Below, in pieces: positions 1-10,544 of a stretch of 64,000 bases of DNA (position 1 is its first letter; each line of letters begins with the position of its first letter). Both the position numbers and the translations under genes were made by a program. The notes beneath the pieces were generated by a model. The model saw only the letters and a list, made by a program, of their open reading frames with translations, had not been told where the DNA came from and searched no databases. Source of the stretch: Heloderma charlesbogerti (Eukaryota > Chordata > Lepidosauria > Squamata > Helodermatidae). The DNA is taken from assembly GCA_026122225.1 (NCBI GenBank), contig JANEZZ010001494.1, positions 1 through 64,000 of the forward strand. The letters are read 5' to 3'.

Positions 1-79
1 GTGTTAAGAAGGCATCACCTCCCAAACACCACAGGTAAACTTTGTGACATTTCCTTATATATGAAAAGGAATTCACAGG

Positions 80-518
80 TAGGCATGAGGGAGAAATCTG
101 TTCAGATGTCATTTTAATTCATTCTTACCTAATTTACACTTACAAACTGATATATGACTCAAAATGCAGTTATATTTTGATATTTGCATTCCCCCCCCAA
201 AAAATTGTGATTCACCAATTACAAATAAATAATGTGTACACAAATGCATATATTAGGGGAAAGTGTGAACAAAGTGGATATATCAGTGAAAATAACATAC
301 AAAAATGCATTATATGAGGGGAAATTGCTTGCAGAATTTTTTTTTTAATATGAGGCAAAATTAAGTACATTAGGAGAAATGCACATAAAATTATTTTTCA
401 TGCAGGTGTGTGTATGTCTGTGTTTAATGCAAACTGATTTGGAAATGGGATGAAACAAACAAGTTTGGAAAAATGAGAAACTGATCAAAACCCAGACTGA
501 AAGATTTGTCCATCCCTA
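80..518. mobile_element. AT-rich hAT-like MITE
   Basis: This non-coding AT-rich stretch is bounded by TAGGCATG on the left and CATCCCTA on the right, the terminal signature shared by the many MITEs of this window. Its inside has short runs such as AAATGCACATAAAA, like the TGCACA-rich MITEs further on. The two flanking 8-mers match only weakly, and a BovB LINE inserted directly at its right edge, so the left limit is uncertain. Bases 1-79 hold nothing I recognise. Confidence 0.4.
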
Positions 519-590
519 TTAAGAACATACCCCTTCATGGATCACTGCCTTATGGCGAAGGGGCTTGCATAACTCAGTGAAGCATAAGCT

Positions 591-1290
591 ATGCCATGCA
601 GGGCCTCCCAAGATGGACAGGTCATGGCAGAGAGTTCTGACAAAATGTGGTCCACTGGAGAAGGAAATGGCAACCAGTATTCTTGCCAAGAAAACCCCAT
701 GGAACGTATCACAAGGCTAAAAGAGATGACGCCGGAAGATGAGCCCCTCAGGTTGGCAGGTGTCCAATATATACTACTGGGGAAGAGCCGAGGGAATTTC
801 CAAGTAGCGCCAGAAAGAGTGAAGCGGCTGGGCCAAAGCCGAAAGAACACTCAGCTGTGGATGTGTCTGGTGGTAAAAAGAAAATCCGATGCTGTAAAGA
901 ACAATATTTTTTAGGAACTTGGAATGTAAGATCAATGAATCAAGGTAAACTGGAGGTGGTCAAACATGAGACGGCAAGATTGAACATCGACATCTTGGGA
1001 TACAGCGAACTAAAATGGACAAGCATGGGCAAATTTAATTCAGGTGACCATCATATCTACTACTGTGGGCAAGAATCCCTTAGAAGAAATGGAGTAGCAC
1101 TCATAGTCAACAAAAGGGTGGGAAAAGCAGTACTGGGGTACAATCTTAAAAATGATAGAATGATCTCAGTACGAATCCAAGGCAAACCATTCAGCATCAC
1201 AGTAATTCAAGTCTATGCCCCAACCACTGATGCCGAAGAAGAGGAGGTTGAACGGTTCTATGAAGACCTACAACACTTTCTAGAACTAAC
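591..1290 (+). pseudogene. BovB ORF remnant: N-terminal leader and endonuclease domain
   Basis: The reading frame starts in the leader at 591, shifts near 850 and continues in another frame as an apurinic-type endonuclease domain. Recognisable blocks are LGTWNVRS at about 912, SELKWT near 1003 and the IQVYAPTTDAEEEEVERFYEDL stretch before 1275. The endonuclease nicks the genomic target for reverse transcription. The domain is cut by the MITE at 1291. It resumes at 2221 with the DVLFIIGDW block that carries the conserved Asp. The frameshift and the insertion show the gene is dead. Confidence 0.9.
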
Positions 1291-2220
1291 TAGGGGTGCA
1301 CGAAAGCCACTTACCTGGTCTCGCAGCTTTTCGCGGTGGGGGGGAGGCGCTTCGCTGCTCTCCCCCTGAAGTTCAGGCCGGGGGGGAGGCTTCCCGCCTT
1401 GCCCGGCTGAAATTCAGGCTGGGGGGGAGGCTTCCCACCTCGCCCGGCCGAAATTCAGGCCGGGGAGGAGGCATCTCGCCTCGCCCAGCCGCGAAATAAA
1501 AAGTTAAAAAAAAAACGCCCCCGTGATAGGCTACGTGACGATTAACGTAGCCTATCACGGCTAGATCTACAAAGTCAGCCATGATAGGCTACGTAAATCA
1601 TCATGTAGCCTATCACGGGTGACTTTTAAAAAAAAAAGCGCGTACGCAAATGGCGGCCCCCATAGGGAGCCGCCATTCGTGTTCCTTATTTGGTCACTGT
1701 AGTCTAAGTAAAGATTTACTTAGCATTGCCCTTATTTTTGCCATAGTCTATGTAATCTTTACGTAGACTACAGCGACCAAATAAGGAACGAGAATGGCGG
1801 CTCCCTATGGGGGCCACCATTAGCCATATGCGCTTTTTTTTTTTTTAAGTCACTCGTGATAGGCTACGTGACAATTTATGTAGCCTACCACGGCTGACTT
1901 TGCAAATCTAGCCGTGATAGGCTACGTTAATCGTCACGTAGCCTATCACGGGGGCGTTGTTTTTTTTTTTACCTTTATTGGAATGGCGGCAGCGGCAGCT
2001 GGTCAAAAGATCGGCTGCCGCCCCCGCCCCTGACGAAGACCCGACGAACCGCCGCCGGGACCCACCGCCGGGAGGGACATTCAAGAAAGGTACGTCCTGT
2101 CCCGGGGGGGGCGGGGGCGGGGGGAGTGTGGAGAATTTCTCCCTGAAACTTCTTTGGGGGGCCGAACACGTTGGCGCTCGGCCCCCCAAAGTTTCGGGGA
2201 GAAATTCTCCGCCAACCCTA
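1291..2220. mobile_element. Hairpin-chain hAT MITE A (alpha end left)
   Basis: A perfect 8 bp target duplication, GAACTAAC, flanks it at 1283-1290 and 2221-2228. The ends are TAGGGGTG and CAACCCTA. From left to right it holds the alpha end (CGAAAG..CACTTACCT followed by G-rich blocks), hairpins with stems GATAGGCTACGT/ACGTAGCCTATC, a long palindrome around CCTTATTTGGTC at about 1640-1840, another pair of TACGTA hairpins, a GC-rich block containing GGCGGCAGC, and the beta end. The beta end is a hairpin of about 80 bp built on GAGAATTTCTCCC. It has no coding capacity. The open frames in the GC-rich parts are composition artefacts. Confidence 0.93.
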
Positions 2221-2600
2221 GAACTAACACCAAAAAATGATGTCCTCTTCATCATAGGGGATTGGAAAGCTAAAGTAGGAAAACAACAGAATGGGAAAGA
2301 CTAGAGATCTTTTCAAGAAAATTGGAGAACTCAAGGGAACGTTTTGTGCAAAGACGGGCATGATAAAGGACAAAGAAAGCAGTGACCTAATAGAAGCAGA
2401 TGAGATTAAGAAGTGGAAAGAATACACAGAAGAACTATACAGGAAAGATCTGAATGTCCCTGATAGCCATGATAGTGCGGTCACTGAACTTGAGCTGGAC
2501 ATCCTAGAGAGTGAAGTCAAGTGGGCCTTAGGAAGCATTTCTAACAACAAAGCTAGCAGAGATGACAGTATTCCAGCTGAGCTATTTAAAATCCTAAAAG
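2221..2600 (+). pseudogene. BovB ORF remnant: end of endonuclease and linker to RT
   Basis: The BovB frame resumes after MITE A with the endonuclease block LFIIGDW. It then jumps at about 2280-2292 into sequence that in the intact copy lies some 0.67 kb further on (MGKTRDLFKKIGELKGTFCA). The joined ends share GGAAAA-like bases, so a deletion with microhomology is likely. The following stretch, through KASRDDSIPAELFKIL, is the linker that precedes the reverse transcriptase. MITE B interrupts it at 2601. Confidence 0.9.
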
Positions 2601-2950
2601 TAGGGATGTACGAAAGTCCCTTACCTGATCCCGAAGCTTGATTCGCGGTGGAGGGGAGGCGCCCCGTCCCTCTGGCCGTGAAACCTCCTCTCCTGCCGGG
2701 ATGAAAGATTTGCATCCCTGCAGTCAGCCATGATAGGCTACGTAAATGTTTACGTAGCCTATCACGGCTGAATTTTTTTTAAAAATGTGCATACGCAAAT
2801 GGTGGCGCCCATGGGCGCTGCCATTTGCATTCCTTATTTTGGCAAGTATAGTCTATGTAAACATTTACATACACTATGGCGAAAATAAGGGGAACGCTAT
2901 TTGTGTTCCCCTTATTTTCACCATAGTCTACGTAAATGTTTACATACACT

Positions 2951-3287
2951 AAAGGTAAAGGTGTCCCCAACCAGTTCTGTCCGACTCTAGGGTGTGGTGC
3001 TCATCCCCATTTCTAAGCCGAAGAGCCAGCGCTGTCCGAAGATGCTTCCATGGTCATGCGGCCAGCATGACTGAACACCGAGGTGCACGGAACGCTGTTA
3101 CCTTTCCCACCAAGGCGGTACCTATTTATCTACTTGCAATTTCTTGCTTTCTAACTGCTAGGTTGGCAGAAGCTGGGATTGAAGACAGGAGCTCACTCCA
3201 TCACGCAGCACTCGGGTCTTGAACTGCTGACCTGCCGACCTTCCAGTCTGCAGCTCAGCGTCTTAACCACTAAGCCACTGCGGCCCC
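2951..3287 (-). mobile_element. Sauria SINE (tRNA-derived, BovB-type tail)
   Basis: Read on minus it begins GGGGCCGCAGTGGCTTAGTG, with a tRNA-like A box (TGGCTTAGTGG) and a B-box-like GTTCAAGACC. It runs through the CTTCGGACAGCGCTGGCTCTTCGG body and ends in an AAAGGT-type tail read as CCTTTACCTTT. This is the Sauria SINE known from lizards and snakes, transcribed by RNA polymerase III and mobilised by BovB. It sits inside MITE B. No clear target duplication is visible, and the right half of the long palindrome expected there is missing, so it probably entered with a target deletion. Confidence 0.93.
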
Positions 3288-3477
3288 CCGCCACCATTTG
3301 CGTATGCATGGGTTTTTTGTTTTTGTTTTTTTCACTCAGCTGTAATAGGCTACGTAAACATTTACGTACCCTATCACGGTGTTTTTTAAAAATCTAGCCG
3401 TGATAGGATACGTAAATCTTTACGTTGCCTATCACATTTGTTGTTGTTTTTTAACTGCCGCAGCCGCCGCTGCCAAA

Positions 3478-4319
3478 TAGGGATGGCGGAGAATTTCTCC
3501 CCGAATCTTTGGGAGGCCGAGCGCCGACGCATTCAGCCCCCGAAGATGGTTGGGAAATTCTCTGCCGCCCCCCCCAGGACAGGACTTACCTCCTGCGAAT
3601 ATCCCTCTTGGCGGCGGGTCCCGGTGGCGGTTCGGCGCGGGCGGGGGCGGCAGCCGGTCTCCCGACTGGCTGCCGCCGCCGCCATTGCAAAAAAAAAAAA
3701 ACTAAAGTAAAAAAAAGAAAAAACACCCGTGATAGGCTACGTAACAATTTACGTAGCCTATCACGGCTAGATTTCCAAAGTCAGCCATGATAGGCTACGT
3801 AAATAGTCACGTAGCCTATCATGGGTGACTTTGAAAAAACAAAAGCACATATGCAAATGGTGGTGCCCATGGGGCGCTGCCATTTGCGTTCCTTATTTTG
3901 GCACGTCTAGCCTACGTAAAGATTTATGTAGACTACGGTGAAAATAAGGGCACACTATTTGCATTGCATTTTTTTTTCCCTAAAGTCACCCGTGATAGGC
4001 TACGTGACGATTTACGTAGCCTATCACGGCTGACTTTGGAAATCTAGCCTTGATAGGCTACGTAAATCATCACGTAGCCTATCACGGGGTCTTTTTTTTT
4101 TTTTTTACTTTTTGTTTCACAGCCGGGGAGACGGGGCGCTTCTCCCCGGCCTAAATTTTGGCCGGGCGAGGCGGGGCGCCTCCCCCCCGGCCCAAATTTT
4201 GGCCGGGCGAGGCGAGATGCCTCCCCCCCTTCGCCTGAACTTCGGGGGGAAAAGCAAAGCACCTCCCCCCCACCGCGAAGCCAAGCTGCGAAAAGGTAAG
4301 TGACTTTCGTACATCCCTA
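3478..4319. mobile_element. Hairpin-chain hAT MITE C nested in MITE B (beta end left)
   Basis: The perfect 8 bp duplication CTGCCAAA lies at 3470-3477 and 4320-4327. It starts with the beta end (TAGGGATGGCGGAGAATTTC) and ends with the alpha end (AGGTAAGTGACTTTCGTACATCCCTA split at the donor-like AGGTAAGT, 4294-4301). Inside are four GATAGGCTACGT hairpins at about 3728-3766, 3786-3824, 3995-4029 and 4049-4087, and CCCCGGC..GCCGGGG style blocks. The orientation is opposite to its host element. Confidence 0.93.
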
Positions 4320-4500
4320 CTGCCAAACTGCCGCCGAACTGCCGCCGGAGTCGCCGCCGCCGCCAAGGACATTCGCACAAGGTACGTCCCGTCCCGGGGG
4401 GTGGGGGGGTGGCAGACCATTTCTCCACCAATTTCGGGGGGGCGAATTCACTGGCGTTCAGCCTCCCTGAGATTCGTGGAGAAATTCTCTGACATCCCTA

Positions 4501-5705
4501 CCTAAAAGATGATGCTGTTAAGGTGCTGCACTCAATATGCCAAAAATTTGGAACACTCAGCAGTGGCCGCAAGACTGGAAAAGGTCAGTTTACATTCCAA
4601 TGCCAAAGAAGGGCAATGCCAAAGAGTGTTCAAACTACCGTACAGTTGTTCTCATTTCACATGCCAGCAAGGTGATGCTCAAAATCCTACAAGCTAGGCT
4701 TCAGCAGTACGCGAACCAAGAACTACCGGAAGTACAAGCTGGGTTTTGAAGAGGCAGAGGAACTAGAGATCAAATCGCCAACTTTCAATGGATCATGGAG
4801 AAAGCAAGAGAATTCCAGAAAAACGTCTCTTTCTGCTTCATTGACTACGCTAAAGCCTTTGATTGTGTGGATCACAACAAACTCTGGCAAATTCTGAAAG
4901 AGATGGGAGTACCAGACCACCTTACCTGTCTCCTAAGAAACCTGTACGAGGGTCAAGAAGCAACAGTAAGAACCGGACATGGAACAACCGAGTGGTTCAA
5001 AATTGGGAAAGGAGTACGACAAGGCTGTATATTGTCACCCTGCTTATTTAACTTATATGCAGAGTACATCATGAGAAATGCTGGGTTGGATGAATCACAG
5101 GTCGGAATTAAGATTGCCGGGAGAATTATCAACAACCTCCGATATGCAGTCGATACCACCCTAATGGCAGAAAGTGAAGAGGATCTCAAGAGCCTCTTGT
5201 TGAGGGTGAAAGAGGAGAGTGCAAAAGCTGGTTTGAAACTCAACATTAAAAAACGAAGATCATGGCATCTGTCCCTATCACTTCCTGGCATATCGAAGGG
5301 GGAGAAATGGAAGCAGTGACAGATTTTACTTTCTTGGGCTCCAAGATCACAGCAGATGGTGACTGTAGCCATGAAATTAAAAGACGCTTGCTCCTTGGGA
5401 GGAAAGCTATGGCAAACCTAGACAGCATAGTAAGAAGCAGAGACATCACCTTGCCGACAAAGGTCCGTCTAATCAAAGCTATGGTTTTCCCAGTAGTAAC
5501 GTATGGCTGTGAGAGCTGGAGTATAAGGAAGGCTGAGTGCCGAAGAATTGATGCCTTTGAACTGTGGTGCTGGAGAAGACTCTTACGAGTCCCCTCGACT
5601 GCAAGGAGGTCAAATCAGTCAATCCTAAAGGAAATCAACCCTGAGTGCTCATTGGAAGGACAGATATTGAAGCTGAAGCTCAAATATTTTGGCCACCTAA
5701 TGTGA
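4501..5705 (+). pseudogene. BovB ORF remnant: reverse transcriptase and C-terminal region
   Basis: Reverse transcriptase blocks are visible: FIDYAKAFDCVDHNKLW at about 4840-4890, RQGCILSPCLFNLYAEYIM at about 5017-5072, and the catalytic box at 5143-5154. That box reads YAVD where RTE reverse transcriptases have YADD. The thumb and C-terminal region follows (GSKITADGDCSHEIKRR, then WSIRKAECRRIDAFELWCW). Lesions are a TGA after QAGF at about 4747, a 1 bp loss in an A run near 5250, and TGA at 5703-5705 right after HLM. The last stop is shared with the other BovB copy. Confidence 0.9.
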
Positions 5706-5936
5706 AGAGAAAACTCTCTGGAAAAGACCCTGATGCTGGGAAAGATTGAAGGCAAAAGGAGAAGGGGATGGCAGAGGATGAGATGGCTGGATAGCATCAC
5801 TGATGCAATGAATATGGACTTGAGCACGCTCCGGGAGAGAGCGCAGGACAGGAAGGCCTGGCGTGCTATGGTCCATGGGGTGATGAAGAGTCAGACACGA
5901 CTGAATGACTGAACAACAACAACAATTAAGAACATA

Positions 5937-6665
5937 AGAACTTAAGAAGAGCCGCGCTGGATCAGACCAAGGGTCCATCTAGTCTAGCATTCTCTTCACA
6001 CAGTGGCCAACCAGCTGTTAACCAAGAACCCTCAAGCAGGACATGAGTGCATCAGCACCTTCCCACCCATGTTCCCCAGCAATAGTGCACATAGGCATAC
6101 TTCCCCTGATACTGGAGGTAGCACATGGCTATCAGGACTAGTAGCTGTTGACAGCCTTCTCCTACAGGAATTTGTCCAACCCCCCTTTTAAAGCTGTCCA
6201 AATTGGTGGCCATCACTACATCATGTGGAAGTGAATTCCATAGTTTGACTATGCACTGAGTGAAGAAATACTTCCTTTTATCTGTCCTCAATCTCCCACC
6301 TATCAGCTTCATGGGATGACCCTGGGTTCTAGTACTATGAGAGAGACTGACAGACAGACAGACAGACAGACAGACAGAGGTAGACAGAGTCTCCACACCA
6401 TGCATAATTGTGAACACCTCTATCATGTCTCCCTTTACTCACCTTGTTTCCAAGCTAAACAATCCCAGCTGTTGTACCTTTCCCTCATGGGGGAGTTGTT
6501 CCAGCCCCTGGATCATTTTAGTTGTCCTCCTCTGAACTTTTTCCAGTTCTACAATATCTTTTCTTTTAGGTGTGGTGACCAGAACTGTACACAGTATTCT
6601 GAGTGTGGTTGCAGTGTTCACGGAATTGACTGTCCCACCATATTGAAAACAACATCAAGCTCTCC
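5937..6665 (-). mobile_element. CR1 LINE 3' fragment with C-terminal RT remnant
   Basis: Read on minus, the segment encodes the typical CR1 C-terminus in pieces: VQRRTTKMIQGLEQLPHEGK and LGLFSLETR near 6440-6560, then RTQGHPMKLIGGRLRTD and FFTQCIVKLWNSLP near 6210-6330. The two parts are in different frames, separated by an expanded GACA repeat. The 3' part holds the GGATCAGACCAAGGGTCCA block found at the end of many reptile CR1 copies. The 5' end is truncated, as usual for CR1. Confidence 0.85.
6348..6377. repeat. (GACA)n microsatellite
   Basis: About seven tandem GACA units lie inside the CR1 fragment. The expansion separates the two recognisable blocks of the CR1 coding remnant. Confidence 0.95.
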
Positions 6666-7590
6666 ATATAGAAATTAGAGGTCAAGGAGAAAGGTTCTAG
6701 CCTAGCTTTCAGACCAATTTTTAAAATGAATCTATTTGACTTGTATCCTGCTTCTTCATGAGGTCCTCAATATGCTTTAAAACTTCACAGAATAAAACAC
6801 GTAATATCTGTTTATGTCTCCTTGTCAGTCCCAATACTTAACATTCACTATGAGTATAGTTCTGCTGTAGCCCTTCCCTCTCCAAAATCTCACAACTTCT
6901 CACTCTCCCACCCAGGACCGGCGTCAACACCTGGCACCCTCAGGCAGTTGCCAGGATGCAACCTCAGGCAGTTACCAGGATGCAACCTGATGGAGGGGTG
7001 CAACATCGGAGGCTCCAGGGGACTGTGGGAACTTGAACAAGACAGGTGAGGTCCTAGACTCAGCTGTGACTACCTGACAAAGCCGCCCTCAAACCTTGGC
7101 CTGCATCCACCATTTTATAAACAAATAGAGGAAGCTGACCAGTGGTGTGGTGGAGGCAGGGCTCACAGGGATGCAGCACCTATACTATTTCATTAGCAGG
7201 ATCACTGACATCATCTGCCAGAGCATCTGCCAGAGCTGCCGGTTCCCTCTGAGCCTAGCTGCAATCCTCACAGTAGCCAGGGGAAAATGAAATTTCCCAG
7301 CAACAGTGAATTATTCCCTGTTGTGATGCGAAGTATATGCAGGTGGCTTGTTCCTGAACAGGCCATTGAGACCCATGAGCTCTTACAAAAGAGCTGTCCC
7401 TGGCAGTGATGAAAACTGGTAGAACTGATTTGTTGATAAGGATCAACATAGATGCCTGCATTTTTGGATGCTGCTTGGGGGCGTGGCTATGGGGATTTTC
7501 AGGATGAACACCTGCACTTCAAAATCACTCCACCACTGAAGCCCACACCATTATCTCCTCTCCAAAGAACTATTCCTAAGCATAACTGAA
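6666..7590. other. No gene seen; unassigned sequence with a short tandem duplication
   Basis: Neither strand shows an exon-like or LINE-like coding stretch. The only structure I see is a direct repeat of about 24 bp, CAGTTGCCAGGATGCAACCT, repeated with small changes at about 6943-6988. Confidence 0.5.
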
Positions 7591-7815
7591 TGTGTGTTGT
7601 AGTGGCTACAGTGCTGGCCTGGGAGTCAGGAGATCCGGGTTCTAGTCCCCACTCAGCCATGGAAGTTCACTGGATAACTTTGGGCCAGTCACAGACTCTC
7701 AGCCCAACCCACCTCACAGGGTTGTTGTTGTGAGGATAAAATGGAGAGGAGGAGGAGGATTATGTATGCCGCCTTGGGTTCCTTAAGGAGGAGAAAAGGC
7801 GGGATATAAACATAA

Positions 7816-7850
<35 letters not shown>

Positions 7851-7852
7851 AT
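7591..7852 (+). mobile_element. tRNA-derived SINE with (AATA)n tail
   Basis: The left part has RNA polymerase III box-like motifs, TAGTGGCTACAGTGCTGG and GGGTTCTAGTCCC. The body follows (ACTTTGGGCCAGTCACAG, CCTCACAGGGTTGTTG, TGAGGATAAAATGGAGAGG) and it ends GGCGGGATATAAACATAAT before about ten AATA units at 7813-7852. The same SINE lies at 53528-53782. The family is common in reptiles but I do not assign a library name. Confidence 0.85.
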
Positions 7853-8281
7853 GATGTGCCCAATGGATAAGGATCCACAGCCATCATCCTTTGGCAGCAG
7901 CCCAAAGGGCACTTTTCCTGGGACTGCTGAACTCTTGTAAATGCCCCAGGAGCCAAAGCAGAGAGGAGCTGGATGTTATTCTGCTTTAGATGTATTCTGT
8001 TGGTAGGGTTAGAATGTCAGTTGTCTGGATGTTGTGCTCTCTACACCCTTCCCCCTAGTTTTGCATGTGCAGGAATGTTCAGCTTCAAAGCTTTCAGCTT
8101 GTGAAATCCCTCAACTACAGCTTGCTGTCCATTTTTGTTTTTGTTTTTGTAATTTACCACCTCCAAAACCAGAAACTCCAAAGAGCAACCTCTCCTCCAT
8201 CCTACTCAAAATCTAATTGCCATCTAAATAGTTGACAATTGCATGGCCTTTAATGCTACCCAAAAAGCTCCTGCTTGACTA
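7853..8281. other. No gene seen
   Basis: Low-complexity and unassigned sequence up to the target duplication of the next MITE. The open frame near 8034-8216 has no recognisable domain and I treat it as chance. Confidence 0.5.
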
Positions 8282-8545
8282 GTCCTGACTAGGCATGTAC
8301 GAAAGTGACTTACCTTTCATGGATTATGTTGATGGTGGGGGGGGAGGCGTTCCGTCCCTCCCCCCAGAATCCTGGCCAGCGGGGGAGGAGCTCCGTTCCT
8401 CCCCCCAGAATCCTCGAACGGCCGGCTGTGCTCTGCGGCAGCTCCGCAGAGCAGCCGGCCAGGCCCAGCCAGGCCAGAGCCTCCTGCAGCCGGATTTCTG
8501 GCCGCAGAGGGCTCTGGGTAAAAAAAAAAAACAACCCACGTACGC

Positions 8546-10218
8546 TAGGGATGTTGGAGAATTTCTCCATTCGGCCCCCCGAAATTGGTGGAGAAACGGT
8601 CTGCCACCCCCCCACCCCCCGGAATGGGACTTACCTTTGTCGAATGTCCCTGGCGCTGGCGGCTCCCGGCAGTGGTTTGGTGGCAGTTCGGCATCAGCGT
8701 CAGCGGTAGGGATGGGGGAGAATTTCTCCCCGAAACTTCAGGGGGCTGAGCACCAACGCATTTGGTCCTCCAAAGGTTGTTCGGGGAGAAATTCTCCGCC
8801 ACCCCCCCGCCCCCCGCCACCCCCTGGGATGGGACTTACCTTTCACAAATGTCCCTCCCGGTGGTGGGTCCCGGCGGCGGTTCGGCAGGTCTTCGTCAGG
8901 GGCGGGGGCGGCAGCTGGTCTTTCGACCGGCTGCCGCTGCCGCCGTTACAAGAAAAGTAAAAAAAAACACGCCCCTGTGATAGGCTACGTAACGATGAAC
9001 GTAGCCTATCACGACTAGATTTGTAAAGTAGCCTATTCTATTTGCAAAGTAGCCATTCGCGTTCCTTATTTGGTCCCTGTAGTCTACGTAAACCTTTACG
9101 TAGACTACAGGGACCAAATAAGGAACGCAAATGGCGGCTCCCTATGGGGGCTGCCATTTGCATACGTGCTTTTTTTATTTTTTTTCCAAAGTCACCCGTG
9201 ATATGCTACGTGATGATTAACATAGCCTATCACGGCTGACTTTGCAGATCTAGCCGTGATAGGCTACATAAATCGTTACGTAGCCTATCACGGGGCTTTT
9301 TTTTTTTACTTTTCTTTTGACGTTCGCAGCCAGGGAGACGGGGCGGTTCTCCCCGGCCTGAATTTTGGCTGGACGAGGTGGGAAGCCTCCCCCCCAGCCT
9401 GAATTTCGGCCGGGCGAGGCGGGAAGCCTCCCCCCCCGGCCTGAACTTTGGGGGGAGAAGCGAAGCGCCTCCCCCGCACCGTGAAGCAAGCTGCAAGACC
9501 AGGTAAGTGACTTTCGTACATCCCTAGTCAGCGGCCGGTCTTCTGACTGGCTGCCACCGCTGCCATTTCCCAGTAAAAAAAAACACAACAACAAACGTGA
9601 TAGGCTACGTAAAGATTTACGTAGCCTATCACAGCTAGATTTTCAAAAAACACCGTGATAGGCTATGTAAATCCTTACGTAGCCTATCACGGCTGACTTT
9701 GGGGGGGGGGAAGTGCGTACGCAAATGGCGGCATGCATGGGAGCCGCCATTTGCGTTCCTTATTTCGGCATGTGTAGTCTACATAAACATTTACGTAGAC
9801 TACGGCAAAAATAAGGGCAACGCTATTTGCATTGCCCTTATTTTCGCCGTAGTCTACGTAAATGTTTACATAGACTACACGTGCCCAAATAAGGAATGGA
9901 AATGGGCGCCGCCATTTGCGTATGCGCTTTTTTTCCCTGAAAGTCAGCCATGATAGGCTACGTAAGGATTTACATAGCCTATCACGGCTGACTGCAGGGA
10001 CACAAACGGCGGCGGCTACGGCCACCACCATTTGCGTCCCGGCAGGAGATGAGATTTGTGGCCGGAGGGACGGGGCGCCTCCCCCCGGGCCAGAATTTCG
10101 GCGGGGAGGGATGGGGCACCTCCCACCCCACCCAGAATTTTGGGGGGAGGGATGGAGCACCTCCCCCCCACTGCAAAGCAAGCTGCAGGATAAGGTAAGG
10201 GACTTTCGTCCATTTCTA
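8546..10218. mobile_element. Hairpin-chain MITE D1 nested in D0 (beta end left)
   Basis: It starts TAGGGATGTTGGAGAATTTC (beta end) and finishes GTAAGGGACTTTCGTCCATTTCTA (decayed alpha end; here read as GTAAGGGACTTTCG plus CATTTCTA). The flanks ACGTACGC (left) and ACGTAACG (right) agree only if one base was gained or lost, so the duplication is imperfect. It is split by D2 at 8707-9526. Between 9600 and 9990 it carries four TACGTA hairpins and a palindrome centred on the CCTTATTT..AAATAAGG arms. Confidence 0.8.
8707..9526. mobile_element. Hairpin-chain MITE D2 nested in D1 (beta end left)
   Basis: A perfect 8 bp duplication, GTCAGCGG, lies at 8699-8706 and 9527-9534. The beta hairpin is at 8718-8800. 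GC-rich blocks, hairpins at about 8980-9012 and 9250-9293, and a perfect AGTCTACGTAAA/TTTACGTAGACT palindrome at about 9079-9108 follow. The alpha end has AGGTAAGT at 9501-9508. It is the innermost and so the youngest layer of a three-level nest. Confidence 0.93.
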
Positions 10219-10544
10219 ACGTAACGTCTAGCTGCGGCCGCCACCATTTGCGTTCCTTCTTTTTGGCCACCTTAATCTACGTAAATATTTATGTAGACTA
10301 TGACGGCAAAAATCAAGGGGAACGCAAATAGCGTGGCGGGTGCTATTTGTGTCCCTTTTTCATTCACCATTTTAGCCTATGTAAATATTTTCGTAGGCTA
10401 AAACGGCGAATCAAAAGGGGATGCAAATAGCACCTGCTACTCTATTTGCATTCCCCTTGATTTTCGCCATTATAGTCTACGTAAACATTTACATAGATTA
10501 AGATGGTATAAAGAAGGAACGCAAATGGTGGTGGCTGTAGCCGC

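Larger units (their letters stand above)
2601..4500. mobile_element. Hairpin-chain hAT MITE B with nested SINE and MITE C
   Basis: The ends TAGGGATG and CATCCCTA are flanked by the 8 bp duplication CCTAAAAG at 2593-2600 and 4501-4508. Removing the element restores the BovB frame exactly. Its own sequence is 2601-3469 plus 4328-4500. The rest is a Sauria SINE (2951-3287) and a second MITE of the same family (3478-4319). Hairpins with TACGTA stems lie at about 2723-2765, 3340-3380 and 3395-3435. The right part carries the beta end (GAGAAATTCTCTGACATCCCTA), so its alpha end is on the left. Confidence 0.93.
530..5925 (+). mobile_element. BovB (RTE clade) LINE, interrupted by two MITEs
   Basis: This is a BovB non-LTR retrotransposon, which moves by target-primed reverse transcription. 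It starts with the 5' leader shared with the minus-strand copy near 18.6 kb and ends in GACTGAACAACAACAACAA, the typical BovB tail. An 11 bp target duplication, TTAAGAACATA, lies at 519-529 and 5926-5936. Two hAT-like MITEs split it at 1291-2220 and 2601-4500. Without these and their duplications about 2.55 kb remains. The full-length copy at 15459-18674 has 3.2 kb, so roughly 0.67 kb is missing, lost at about 2280-2290. The element landed beside the 3' end of a CR1 fragment. Confidence 0.95.

Noticed and set aside
1291..2220. Assignment of the hairpin-chain family to Helitrons or to classic Foldback elements
   Set aside because: Helitrons make no target duplication and classic Foldback elements have long tandem-repeat inverted ends. 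Constant 8 bp duplications with TAGGG ends fit hAT better.
1957..2304. Long open frames in the GC-rich parts of the MITEs, on both strands, rich in Pro, Gly, Arg and Ala
   Set aside because: They follow the GC-rich palindromes, occur on both strands at the same place, differ between copies and have no domain. They are composition artefacts.
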